From Anaerolineales bacterium (GTDB lineage: Bacteria > Chloroflexota > Anaerolineae > Anaerolineales > UBA11858), in the NCBI GenBank assembly GCA_015485245.1, contig WFTY01000325.1, forward strand, positions 1 through 5,727: a stretch of 5,727 bases of DNA. The letters are read 5' to 3'. Below are positions 1 to 5,585 of the stretch, piece after piece; within the stretch, counting starts at the first letter, position 1; every line of letters begins with the position of its first letter. The translations under genes and the position numbers were made by a program. The notes below the pieces were generated by a model. The model did not search any database. It worked only from the letters and a program-made list of their open reading frames with translations, and had not been told where the DNA came from.

Positions 1-2
1 AC

Positions 3-218
3 GTTCAGCAGGTGCGCGAATTCCGAGAATACCTCCGCTCCGTCCGCGGCCGACTGGAAAACCTGGCAAAGCGCGGCGGCGCGCCTGAAGAGACCGAAAA
101 ATTCGTCACTCCCTTGCTGAAAAAGCTCTCCTACCCTCCGGAAATGGAGGAATTCTACGCGCAGCGGCTGCGCTACGGCCTTTACCACTGCTATCAAAAC
201 CAATACCAGCCCGCCTAG
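3..218 (+). CDS. 3' end of a gene cut by the window edge; unidentified helical C-terminus, possibly MBL-fold hydrolase
   Basis: The frame is open from the left edge (codons start at base 3) to TAG at 216-218, so only the last 71 residues are visible. A GTG at 12 could serve as a start, but it has no ribosome binding site and the frame continues upstream, so a truncated larger gene is more likely. The visible part is charged and helical (REFREYLRSVRGRLENLAKR, then a helix-rich tail ending RYGLYHCYQNQ). It has no membrane segment. This style of tail resembles the C-terminal helices of some MBL-fold hydrolases, but no catalytic motif is in view, so that identity is a guess from memory. The endonuclease III gene starts 10 bases downstream, which suggests co-transcription. 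Confidence 0.55.
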   Translation, partial: VQQVREFREYLRSVRGRLENLAKRGGAPEETEKFVTPLLKKLSYPPEMEEFYAQRLRYGLYHCYQNQYQPA

Positions 219-228
219 CGCCAACGCC

Positions 229-897
229 ATGAACCGTGCTCTGCAAATTCACCAACGCCTCACTGATGTATATGGCTCACCAACCTGGCGCAACCCGCTG
301 CCGCCGTTGGATGAGCTGATTTCCACCATCCTCTCCCAAAACACCAACGACACCAACCGCGACCGCGCCTTTGATGCCCTGCGGGCGCGTTTTCCTTCGT
401 GGGAAGCCGTGCGCGATGCCCCCGAGGCCGAAGTCATCGAGGCTATCCGCCCCGCCGGACTGGCGAATCAGAAAGGGCCGCGGATTCAAGCTGTCCTCCG
501 GCAGATCACCGCCGAACGCGGCGACCTGAGCCTCGATTTTCTCCACGAATACAGCACCGAAGAAGCCCAGCAATGGCTGCTGAAGTTCAAAGGGGTAGGC
601 CCTAAAACCGCCGCCATCGTGCTGCTTTTCGCGCTCGGCAAACCGGCCTTCCCCGTAGATACTCACGTCCATCGCGTCACCGGTCGATTGGGAATACGCC
701 CCCCAAAGATGAGCGCCGACAAAGCCCACAAATACCTGGCAGCCCAGTTTCCACCCGAAACCTACTACGCCGCCCACCTCAACATCATCCGCCTGGGGCG
801 GGAGATTTGCACCGCCCGCAAGCCCAATTGTGCCATTTGCCCCCTGGCCGATCTGTGCGACTACGCCAAGAACTTGGGAAAAACGCATGAAAGCTAA
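229..897 (+). CDS. nth: Endonuclease III, DNA glycosylase/AP lyase
   Basis: This 222-residue protein belongs to the HhH-GPD family of base-excision repair enzymes, which remove oxidised pyrimidines and cut the abasic site. It acts on DNA in the cytoplasm. The helix-hairpin-helix is at about 117-137 (LLKFKGVGPKTAAIV), with the catalytic lysine at K126. The catalytic aspartate is D144 in FPVDTHVHRV. The [4Fe-4S] site is intact as C194-x6-C201-x2-C204-x5-C210. The length is close to that of E. coli Nth (211 residues). The segment LSQNTNDTNRDRAF (35-48) differs from the E. coli LSAQATD type and resembles archaeal and other deep-branching relatives, so base preference could differ. ATG 229 has no clear Shine-Dalgarno sequence, and reinitiation after the stop at 218 is plausible. 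The 3' end overlaps the next gene by 11 bases. Family assignment is firm; exact substrate is not known. Confidence 0.95.
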   Translation: MNRALQIHQRLTDVYGSPTWRNPLPPLDELISTILSQNTNDTNRDRAFDALRARFPSWEAVRDAPEAEVIEAIRPAGLANQKGPRIQAVLRQITAERGDLSLDFLHEYSTEEAQQWLLKFKGVGPKTAAIVLLFALGKPAFPVDTHVHRVTGRLGIRPPKMSADKAHKYLAAQFPPETYYAAHLNIIRLGREICTARKPNCAICPLADLCDYAKNLGKTHES

Positions 898-2437
898 ACA
901 AACCCTGCGCACCTTCCTCCTGCTGACCTTTGCGGAAGGTGTACTCACGCTGATCCTGCTCCTCACCATCCCTGGCGACCCCAAAAACGCCTGGATACTG
1001 GGATTATCTCGCTTCCGGGTTCTGATGCTCGCCGCCGGCATGTTTGTCGTGGGCACAACAGGGCTATTCGTCCGGCGAACGGTTAACGACCGCACCCGTC
1101 TCACTCACCTCCAGGAAAAAGTCTCCAGCGCGCTCTCGTGGGACGGGCACGTTACCACCACACTCACCCTTGCCCTGGCGGGGTTGATCGCCGGCAGCTA
1201 CTTCTTTTACATCACCTTCACCAGCACCGACCAGTTCCTGCTTGGATTTTTCCGCCGCCTGACTCCCTGGGTGTTTTGGGTCACAGCCATCTGCGCTCAA
1301 ACCCTGGTTCTCCTCATCCAGGCACTGCGTCAGGGAAGCAGGAGCTACTTCCGCGCCCACTGGCTGGCGTTGTTCACCCTGCTTGTCGTCCTGATCACGG
1401 GGGTCGCCATCCACACATCGCTCTGGGAGCTAAGGCCCGAAGACTGGGACGTACGCCACATCTTCAACCAGGACAACAAATTTGAACTCACCCAACAAGA
1501 CATTTTCGCCGTCTACACCGAGGGCGACCGCCTGAGCCGGGGCATCAACCCCTACGCTCGCGTCCTGGAGCAAGGCGGTGACATGCGCTGGAACCTCACC
1601 TTCCCGGCCTATCTACCCGTGATGTACAGCCTCTCCGCGCTCATTGAGGGGATCGGGGTGACGGATTTCCTGGATTACCTGAGCGTTTTGCGCTGGTTCT
1701 ACCTGGCCGCCAACCTCGGCATCGCTTATCTCCTCTTCTATGTCCCTTATCATCGTTACAACGCCCTGCTGTTCGGCGCGTTCAGCGCCCTGTTCTGGCT
1801 GATGAATCGCTGGGTGGTGCACATCACCATGATCTACCATTTCGACTTCCTGGCGCTCCTGCCTTTCCTGATCTCGCTGGCGCTGTGGCCGCGCCACCGT
1901 CGCCTCTCGCTGCTACTATTCGGCCTCTCGCTGGCTGTCAAACACATGGCGATTTTCATGGCGCCGGTGTACCTAGTATGGATCGCCCGCACGACAGAAA
2001 AACCCTCGCTGCGACGGCTGGTGGAGGGCGCACTGTGGATGGGTGCCGTTCCCTTGCTGGTCGCACTCCCCTTTATGGTCTGGAACCTAGAGGGATTCTT
2101 CAAATCATTGCTTATCTCGCTCACCCGCGTGGCCGAGAGCCACTTTGGCGTGCCGGATTTCGCCACCGTGTTCACTCTGAGCGGCGCGAGCGCCAAACTA
2201 CCGATGTTTGGGCTATTCTTGTTGATCTACGGCCTGGCCTGGCGAAGCAGGCTGCGCCCCTTTGCGGCGGGGCTTTTCGTCATGGCCGTTTTCTTAGATT
2301 ACAACGCCGTGCTTTTTCGCCAGTACATGGTCTGGATCGTGCCGCTCATCCCCCTGGCAGCAGCAGGCACCCTCGCCCCGCTGATCGCCCGACAAACACC
2401 TGACCAACCACCTCGGGAGGAAAACAATGCCCTATAA
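887..2437 (+). CDS. Polytopic membrane protein, probable GT-C (GT87-like) glycosyltransferase
   Basis: This 516-residue integral membrane protein has about 12-14 hydrophobic helices, roughly at 8-27, 41-62, 90-110, 124-146, 157-176, 240-255, 268-287, 291-308, 315-334, 338-366, 383-398, 436-471 and 477-500. The long non-membrane loop at 177-239 carries D205-IFAVY-TEGDRLSRG-INPY (205-223). This matches the D-x-x-x-VY...G-x-NPY pattern of GT87/DUF2029 polyprenyl-phosphate-sugar mannosyltransferases. LSLAVKH (347-353) looks like the lysine-bearing segment near the donor phosphate in such enzymes. By family it would move a sugar from a lipid-phosphate donor to an acceptor on the outer membrane face; donor and acceptor cannot be read from the sequence. 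ATG 887 is preferred: it overlaps the nth stop by 11 bases and has GGGAA about 7 bases upstream. A GTG at 830 would add 19 residues that merely shadow nth. Confidence 0.75.
   Translation: MKAKQTLRTFLLLTFAEGVLTLILLLTIPGDPKNAWILGLSRFRVLMLAAGMFVVGTTGLFVRRTVNDRTRLTHLQEKVSSALSWDGHVTTTLTLALAGLIAGSYFFYITFTSTDQFLLGFFRRLTPWVFWVTAICAQTLVLLIQALRQGSRSYFRAHWLALFTLLVVLITGVAIHTSLWELRPEDWDVRHIFNQDNKFELTQQDIFAVYTEGDRLSRGINPYARVLEQGGDMRWNLTFPAYLPVMYSLSALIEGIGVTDFLDYLSVLRWFYLAANLGIAYLLFYVPYHRYNALLFGAFSALFWLMNRWVVHITMIYHFDFLALLPFLISLALWPRHRRLSLLLFGLSLAVKHMAIFMAPVYLVWIARTTEKPSLRRLVEGALWMGAVPLLVALPFMVWNLEGFFKSLLISLTRVAESHFGVPDFATVFTLSGASAKLPMFGLFLLIYGLAWRSRLRPFAAGLFVMAVFLDYNAVLFRQYMVWIVPLIPLAAAGTLAPLIARQTPDQPPREENNAL
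2415..2420 (+). promoter_or_regulatory. Strong ribosome binding site for the SCP2-like gene
   Basis: GGGAGG lies inside the 3' end of the preceding membrane-protein gene, with six bases (AAAACA) before ATG 2427. It is the clearest Shine-Dalgarno sequence before any + strand start in the window. It fixes the start of the small SCP2-like gene and suggests that this gene is translated more strongly than its neighbours. Confidence 0.8.
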
Positions 2438-2849
2438 ATTCCTTAGTGCAGAATGGCTGCAAGCCCTCAAAGACAAGCTCAACACCGACCCGCAATACGC
2501 CCGTGTGGCGAAGAACTGGGAAGGCGATATCATGTTCCATGTTGAACCCGAAAGCCCCGCGGGCGCGCCCATCCGCCTCTACCTCGACCTGTGGCACGGC
2601 ACCTGTCGCGATGCCTACGTGGTGGAGGACGATGAACAAATCGCCCACCGCAAACCAGCCTTCATCTTACGCGCCAGATACCCGGTTTTTCAAAGCATCA
2701 TCGCCAGCAAGCTCGACCCCATGCAGGCCATGATCACGCGCAAACTCAAAGTGCACGGCAGCATGGCCTACATGCTGCGCAACGTCCCTGTGGTACTCGA
2801 TTTCGTCCGTTGCGCGCAGGAAATCGAAACCGAATATCCCGAGGGATAA
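2427..2849 (+). CDS. SCP2 sterol-carrier-like lipid-binding protein
   Basis: This 140-residue soluble protein has no signal peptide or membrane helix and resembles the bacterial SCP2 (sterol carrier protein 2) domain family, which holds lipids or other hydrophobic molecules in a cavity. The order fits that fold: an N-terminal helix (FLSAEWLQALKDKLN, 5-19), then DPQYARVAKNWEGDIMFHVE (21-40), a strand with LYLDLWHGTC (51-60), a middle segment DAYVVEDDEQIAHRKPAFIL (62-81), and the characteristic KLDPMQAMITRKLKVHGSMA (95-114) before the last helix. The domain fills the whole protein. Translation starts inside the last codons of the glycosyltransferase-like gene. The ligand is unknown. Its place next to a membrane glycosyltransferase makes a polyprenyl or other lipid partner an attractive guess, not a demonstrated one. 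Confidence 0.8.
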   Translation: MPYKFLSAEWLQALKDKLNTDPQYARVAKNWEGDIMFHVEPESPAGAPIRLYLDLWHGTCRDAYVVEDDEQIAHRKPAFILRARYPVFQSIIASKLDPMQAMITRKLKVHGSMAYMLRNVPVVLDFVRCAQEIETEYPEG

Positions 2850-2855
2850 ATGCTG

Positions 2856-2861
2856 TATAAT
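2856..2861 (+). promoter_or_regulatory. Candidate promoter (-10 element) for the histidine kinase gene
   Basis: A perfect TATAAT sits in the 50-base gap between the SCP2-like gene and the kinase. Transcription would start near 2868, giving a leader of about 32 bases before ATG 2900. No -35 match is visible at spacings of 16-19 bases (at most two of six bases agree). The TG before the hexamer is one base out of register for an extended -10. It is therefore a candidate that would let the kinase and its partner be expressed separately from the upstream genes. Confidence 0.4.
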
Positions 2862-2885
2862 CTTCCCACGTGTTAAAACCACCAC

Positions 2886-2891
2886 GGAAAG
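2886..2891 (+). promoter_or_regulatory. Ribosome binding site deciding the kinase start
   Basis: GGAAAG with an 8-base spacer precedes ATG 2900. The frame is open back to a GTG at 2870, which has no Shine-Dalgarno sequence and would add only ten residues (MLKPPRKDPP). I therefore place the start at 2900. The GTG would be used only if the transcript from the TATAAT at 2856 began right at it, as a leaderless message. Confidence 0.5.
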
Positions 2892-2899
2892 ACCCACCC

Positions 2900-4729
2900 A
2901 TGAACTCTACCACCCCGCAACTTAGCGCCCTCGAGGAACTACAAAAAGCGCTCAACCTGCTGGAAAAGCAAACCCTGCCGATGCCCACGCGCGCCTCGTT
3001 GAGCACCGCCAAACGACACCTGCAGCAACTGCGCAACGCCCTGCAACGTGACCCGGAGGCCAGCCGCCTGGCTGCCCTTTACCGTGTTTCGCAAAGCCTG
3101 GGAGTTTCCCTTGACCTCGACGAAGTGCTCACTCAGGTAATGGACGCGGTTATCCAGCTCACCGGCGCCGAGCGCGGCTTCCTGATGCTCATCGAGCGAG
3201 AGAGCGGCGAACTTTCCCTGCGCGCCGCCCGCAACATCCAACAAGAAAACCTGCAACAGGAAGACATGAAAGTCAGCCGCACGGTCATCCAGTCGGTGAT
3301 CGAAAGCGGGCAAGGCATCGTCACCACCAACGCACAAAACGACCCCCGCTTCGCCGGGCAGGAATCCGTCATCTTTTACGCCCTGCGCTCGGTGATGTGC
3401 GCCCCTCTGCGCGCGCGGGGCAACATCATCGGCGTGATTTACGTTGACAACCGCGCCCAGGCTGGCATCTTCGGCGACGAAGATCTCAAGCTACTCAACG
3501 CCTTTGCCGGACAGGCTGCGGTGGCGATTGAAAACGCTCAACTCTACACACAAACCGATCGCGCCCTGGCCGACCGCGTGGCCGAGCTGGAAACCCTCAG
3601 CCGCATCGACCAGGACCTGAACGCCCAGCTCGACCTGGATCGGGTGGTGGAACTTACCCGTCAGTGGGCGATCCGCGTCACCCAGGCAACCAGGGGATGG
3701 GTAGCCGTTTGCGACGACGAAGGCGAACTATACATCGCCGCCTCTCCTCCAGGGGAGACGCCGCCGGAACTGGAACCCTTGCTGACAGCCGCCAACCAGG
3801 CTGATCCTGTTCCCCGGCAGCTCACCGCCAGCCAGGGGACGCCAGCCTATTGCATGGTCCCGCTGATCCACAACCGCCAGACCATCGGCGCGGTGATCGT
3901 CGCCCATCCCCAGGGAATCCGCGAATCCGCACAGCAATTTCTCAAGCGTCTGGCCGACCGCGCCGCCGCGGCCGTGCAAAACGCCCGCCTCTACGAAGCC
4001 GTGGAAGCCGCCAATGAAGCCAAATCGCAATTCGTTTCCATCGTCACACACGAATTGCGCATCCCGCTGACCTCCATCAAAGGCTACAACGACCTGATCC
4101 GTCAGGGCGTGGTAGGCGAAATCAACGAACAGCAGGCCAACTTCCTCGACGTGATCGGCAGCAACGTGGAGCGCATGTCCAGGCTGATCTCCGACCTCTC
4201 CGACATCTCCCGGATTGAACGTGGCAAGTTACGCCTGGAATTCGCCCATTTTCCCCTTCACGAGCGCGTGGAAGAGACGATTAACAGCCTGCGCCACAAA
4301 CTAGAAGAGAAATCCCAAACCATCACCACCGAGATTCCCCCCTCGCTGCCTAAGGTCTACGCCGATCCCAGTCGTGTGGTGCAGGTGCTCACCAACCTGG
4401 TGAGCAACGCCTGGAAATATACCCCCCAGGGCGGCAAAATCCACATACGGGCATACCCGGAGAACGGCAAGGTGCGGATCGAGGTACGCGATACCGGCAT
4501 CGGCATCAGCGAAGAAGACCAGGCCAGGCTCTTCACACAGTTCTTCCGCTCCGAATCCCCAGCCGTGCGCGAACAGACCGGCTGGGGGCTGGGGCTTAAC
4601 GTCACCCGCCGCCTGGTCGAAGTCATGGGCGGAGAAATCGGTTTTGAAAGCAAACTGGGCGAGGGCAGCACCTTCTGGTTCACGCTCCCCACCAGCACCC
4701 CCTCCGCGCATCAAGCCCATGAAGACTAA
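2900..4729 (+). CDS. Soluble sensor histidine kinase, GAF-GAF-HisKA-HATPase
   Basis: This 609-residue two-component kinase has no transmembrane segment, so it should sense in the cytoplasm. A helical start (5-55) is followed by GAF1 (about 56-215, with GFLMLIER and SVMCAPLRARGNIIGVIYVD), a linker helix, GAF2 (about 232-365, with CMVPLIHNRQTIGAVIVAHP) and a short signalling helix. The HisKA domain has H384 in the phosphoacceptor box THELRIPLTSIKGY (383-396). The HATPase domain has the N box TNLVSNAWKYTP (498-509), the G1 box DTGIGIS (531-537), an F box around LFTQFF (544-549) and the G2 box GWGLGLN (561-567). By family it autophosphorylates H384 and passes phosphate to a response regulator; none is encoded in the window. 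Isoleucine replaces Thr/Asn at H+4. GAF ligands are not predictable, and three cysteines (C167, C271, C318) leave redox sensing open. The gene overlaps the next one by 11 bases. Confidence 0.93.
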   Translation: MNSTTPQLSALEELQKALNLLEKQTLPMPTRASLSTAKRHLQQLRNALQRDPEASRLAALYRVSQSLGVSLDLDEVLTQVMDAVIQLTGAERGFLMLIERESGELSLRAARNIQQENLQQEDMKVSRTVIQSVIESGQGIVTTNAQNDPRFAGQESVIFYALRSVMCAPLRARGNIIGVIYVDNRAQAGIFGDEDLKLLNAFAGQAAVAIENAQLYTQTDRALADRVAELETLSRIDQDLNAQLDLDRVVELTRQWAIRVTQATRGWVAVCDDEGELYIAASPPGETPPELEPLLTAANQADPVPRQLTASQGTPAYCMVPLIHNRQTIGAVIVAHPQGIRESAQQFLKRLADRAAAAVQNARLYEAVEAANEAKSQFVSIVTHELRIPLTSIKGYNDLIRQGVVGEINEQQANFLDVIGSNVERMSRLISDLSDISRIERGKLRLEFAHFPLHERVEETINSLRHKLEEKSQTITTEIPPSLPKVYADPSRVVQVLTNLVSNAWKYTPQGGKIHIRAYPENGKVRIEVRDTGIGISEEDQARLFTQFFRSESPAVREQTGWGLGLNVTRRLVEVMGGEIGFESKLGEGSTFWFTLPTSTPSAHQAHED

Positions 4730-5342
4730 ACGCATTGGCGCACGCCACACTTTGTTGCTCTACCGCTACGCCTGGGATCGTCTGTGGAAGCCCGCCATCC
4801 TCCTTGGATTAATCTGCGGGGCCCTTTGGTGGCAGGCCGGGAGCGTCACAACGCCCATCCTCTCAGCAGCCGACAGCGCCTGGGTTCTGGTCGCCGCGAT
4901 CATCGCCCTGGGCGTAGGCGTGTTCGGGCTGGCGGCGCGCAATATGGGCTATGTACAGCTTTATCCAAGCTACTTCCAGATTGTCACCCCCTTCCTCCGG
5001 CTCAAAGTCTCCTACCGGCGCGTGCGAAGCGCTCGCCCGGTAGCGATGACCCAGTTATTCCCGCTGCAATCACAAAACTGGGGAAGGCGGCGTTTCCTGC
5101 GTCCGTTTTACGGGATGACGGCTATCGCTGTTGAACTGCGCGGCTACCCCCTTTCGCCAGCTGTGCTACGTTTGTTCCTGCCGCGTCAGCTCTTTCTCCC
5201 GCAGACAACCGGTTTCGTCTTCCTGGTGCCAGACTGGATGGCATTCAGCACAGAGATTGATACCTTCCTCGGTCGCTGGCGCGACCGGAAGAGCGTGCGC
5301 CCCAGGGAACCTGGGCTACTGGAAAGCCTGCGCAAACGCTGA
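4719..5342 (+). CDS. Two-helix membrane protein, possible bacterial PH-like domain
   Basis: This 207-residue protein is of no family I recognise with certainty. It starts with a short basic segment (1-22), then two hydrophobic helices at about 24-40 and 53-74. A mostly soluble C-terminal part follows, rich in basic and aromatic residues. The stretch GYVQLYPSYFQIVTPFLRLK (77-96) followed by SYRRVRSARPV (98-108) resembles the first strands of bacterial PH-like (YdbS/bPH2-type) domains that follow paired helices. That is inference from pattern. The tail (186-207) is strongly charged. ATG 4719 is chosen because it overlaps the kinase stop by 11 bases; a TTG at 4644 would add 25 proline/serine-rich residues that only shadow the kinase. 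There is no Shine-Dalgarno sequence, so translation probably depends on the kinase gene. A membrane partner or signalling accessory of the soluble kinase is a reasonable guess. Confidence 0.7.
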   Translation: MKTKRIGARHTLLLYRYAWDRLWKPAILLGLICGALWWQAGSVTTPILSAADSAWVLVAAIIALGVGVFGLAARNMGYVQLYPSYFQIVTPFLRLKVSYRRVRSARPVAMTQLFPLQSQNWGRRRFLRPFYGMTAIAVELRGYPLSPAVLRLFLPRQLFLPQTTGFVFLVPDWMAFSTEIDTFLGRWRDRKSVRPREPGLLESLRKR

Positions 5343-5356
5343 TATCCCCCAAACCT

Positions 5357-5372
5357 TGTGAAGTTTATCACC
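5357..5372. promoter_or_regulatory. CRP/FNR-like palindrome (TGTGA-N6-TCACC)
   Basis: TGTGA, six bases, then TCACC lies 15 bases after the stop of the last gene. Nine of ten positions agree with the E. coli CRP consensus TGTGA-N6-TCACA. Many bacteria carry CRP/FNR-family regulators with similar sites. It lies upstream of the possible promoter at 5415-5423, at a distance of about 65 bases from the expected start, which is workable for an activator. A chance match in a window of this size is not negligible. Confidence 0.25.
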
Positions 5373-5392
5373 TCGCTTGTATGACCTTTGAC

Positions 5393-5416
5393 CATCCCCA
5401 CAATACTCAGGGGATG
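5393..5416 (+). terminator. Inverted repeat CATCCCC/GGGGATG, weak terminator or operator
   Basis: The arms at 5393-5399 and 5410-5416 are perfect 7-bp complements around a 10-base loop. The sequence after the right arm on the + strand is ATATTATTTG, which is T-rich but not a T-run. It comes 50 bases after the last stop codon, where a terminator of the kinase operon would be expected. The same tail also reads as an extended -10 element. A dimeric repressor site over a promoter is therefore an equally fair reading. Confidence 0.4.
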
Positions 5417-5423
5417 ATATTAT
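5415..5423 (+). promoter_or_regulatory. Candidate extended -10 promoter (TGATATTAT)
   Basis: TG-A-TATTAT fits the TGn-TATAAT extended -10 layout with one mismatch. Such promoters can work without a good -35, and the best -35 at 17 bases (TCCCCA, 5395-5400) matches only three of six bases. A TTGACC at 5388-5393 is 24 bases away, too far for a normal spacer. The expected start is near 5430, at the base of the GCAA-capped hairpin. Confidence 0.35.
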
Positions 5424-5426
5424 TTG

Positions 5427-5520
5427 CAGCGGAATGGGGAGCAATCCCTTCATTCATCGCTGTTTCCTCCTTTGGCGAAGTCTCCATTGGGTTCCTCACC
5501 ACCCAATGGAGACTTGTTTA
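5427..5520 (+). ncRNA. Candidate small RNA: two hairpins with an anti-Shine-Dalgarno linker
   Basis: The 5' hairpin (5427-5462) has 14 Watson-Crick pairs: CAGCG with CGCTG, GAATG with CATTC, GGGA with TCCC. It is capped by GCAA, with two 2-base bulges on the 3' side (TT 5449-5450, AT 5456-5457). GCAA is a GNRA tetraloop only when read on the + strand. The linker (5463-5477) contains CCTCCTTT, identical to the core of the 16S rRNA 3' end that pairs with Shine-Dalgarno sequences. The second hairpin (5478-5515) has 15 perfect pairs, a pyrimidine-rich loop TCCTCACC and a T-rich tail. The result would be a compact RNA of about 90 bases able to pair with ribosome binding sites. No known family is recognised. 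It could instead be a dispersed intergenic repeat, or the structured 3' end of the upstream transcript. Confidence 0.4.
5478..5520 (+). terminator. Perfect 15-bp hairpin with T-rich tail
   Basis: The arms at 5478-5492 and 5501-5515 are exact complements around the 8-base loop TCCTCACC. The right arm ends in CTT and runs into GTTTA, giving a short T-rich tail on the + strand. Read on the - strand, the hairpin would be followed by CGCCAAAGG, with no T-tract. A + strand intrinsic terminator is therefore the better reading, although the T-tract is interrupted. It would end either the kinase operon or the candidate small RNA. Confidence 0.55.
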
Positions 5521-5530
5521 ACGGCACTTT

Positions 5531-5585
5531 ACGCCCCTGCCCTACGCAGATCAGGGTTACTAAAATGTAACTGTACTTGGGGCGT
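5531..5585. other. Three-way-junction-like structure of nested inverted repeats
   Basis: ACGCCCC (5531-5537) is the exact complement of GGGGCGT (5579-5585). Inside lie CCCT/AGGG (5540-5543 with 5553-5556) and GTTAC/GTAAC (5556-5560 with 5567-5571), so the whole can draw as a closing stem with two short hairpins. The loop of the last pair is TAAAAT (5561-5566), which also matches a -10 hexamer in five of six positions. The inverted repeat could thus be an operator over a promoter instead of an RNA fold. No riboswitch class is recognised. Confidence 0.3.

Noticed and set aside
830..886. Upstream GTG start for the membrane glycosyltransferase-like gene
   Set aside because: The 19 extra residues come from the shifted reading of the nth iron-sulfur region. 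ATG 887 opens directly into a hydrophobic helix and matches the 11-base overlap seen at two other junctions.
277..1104. Long open frame of 275 codons on the minus strand
   Set aside because: It lies across the endonuclease III gene, whose catalytic and iron-sulfur motifs are intact on the + strand. The minus-strand protein is low in recognisable structure and has no ribosome binding site. It is a shadow frame of GC-rich coding sequence.
4644..4718. TTG start extending the PH-like protein by 25 residues
   Set aside because: The added segment is Pro/Ser/Arg-rich and only reflects the kinase codons in another frame. ATG 4719 fits the overlap pattern.
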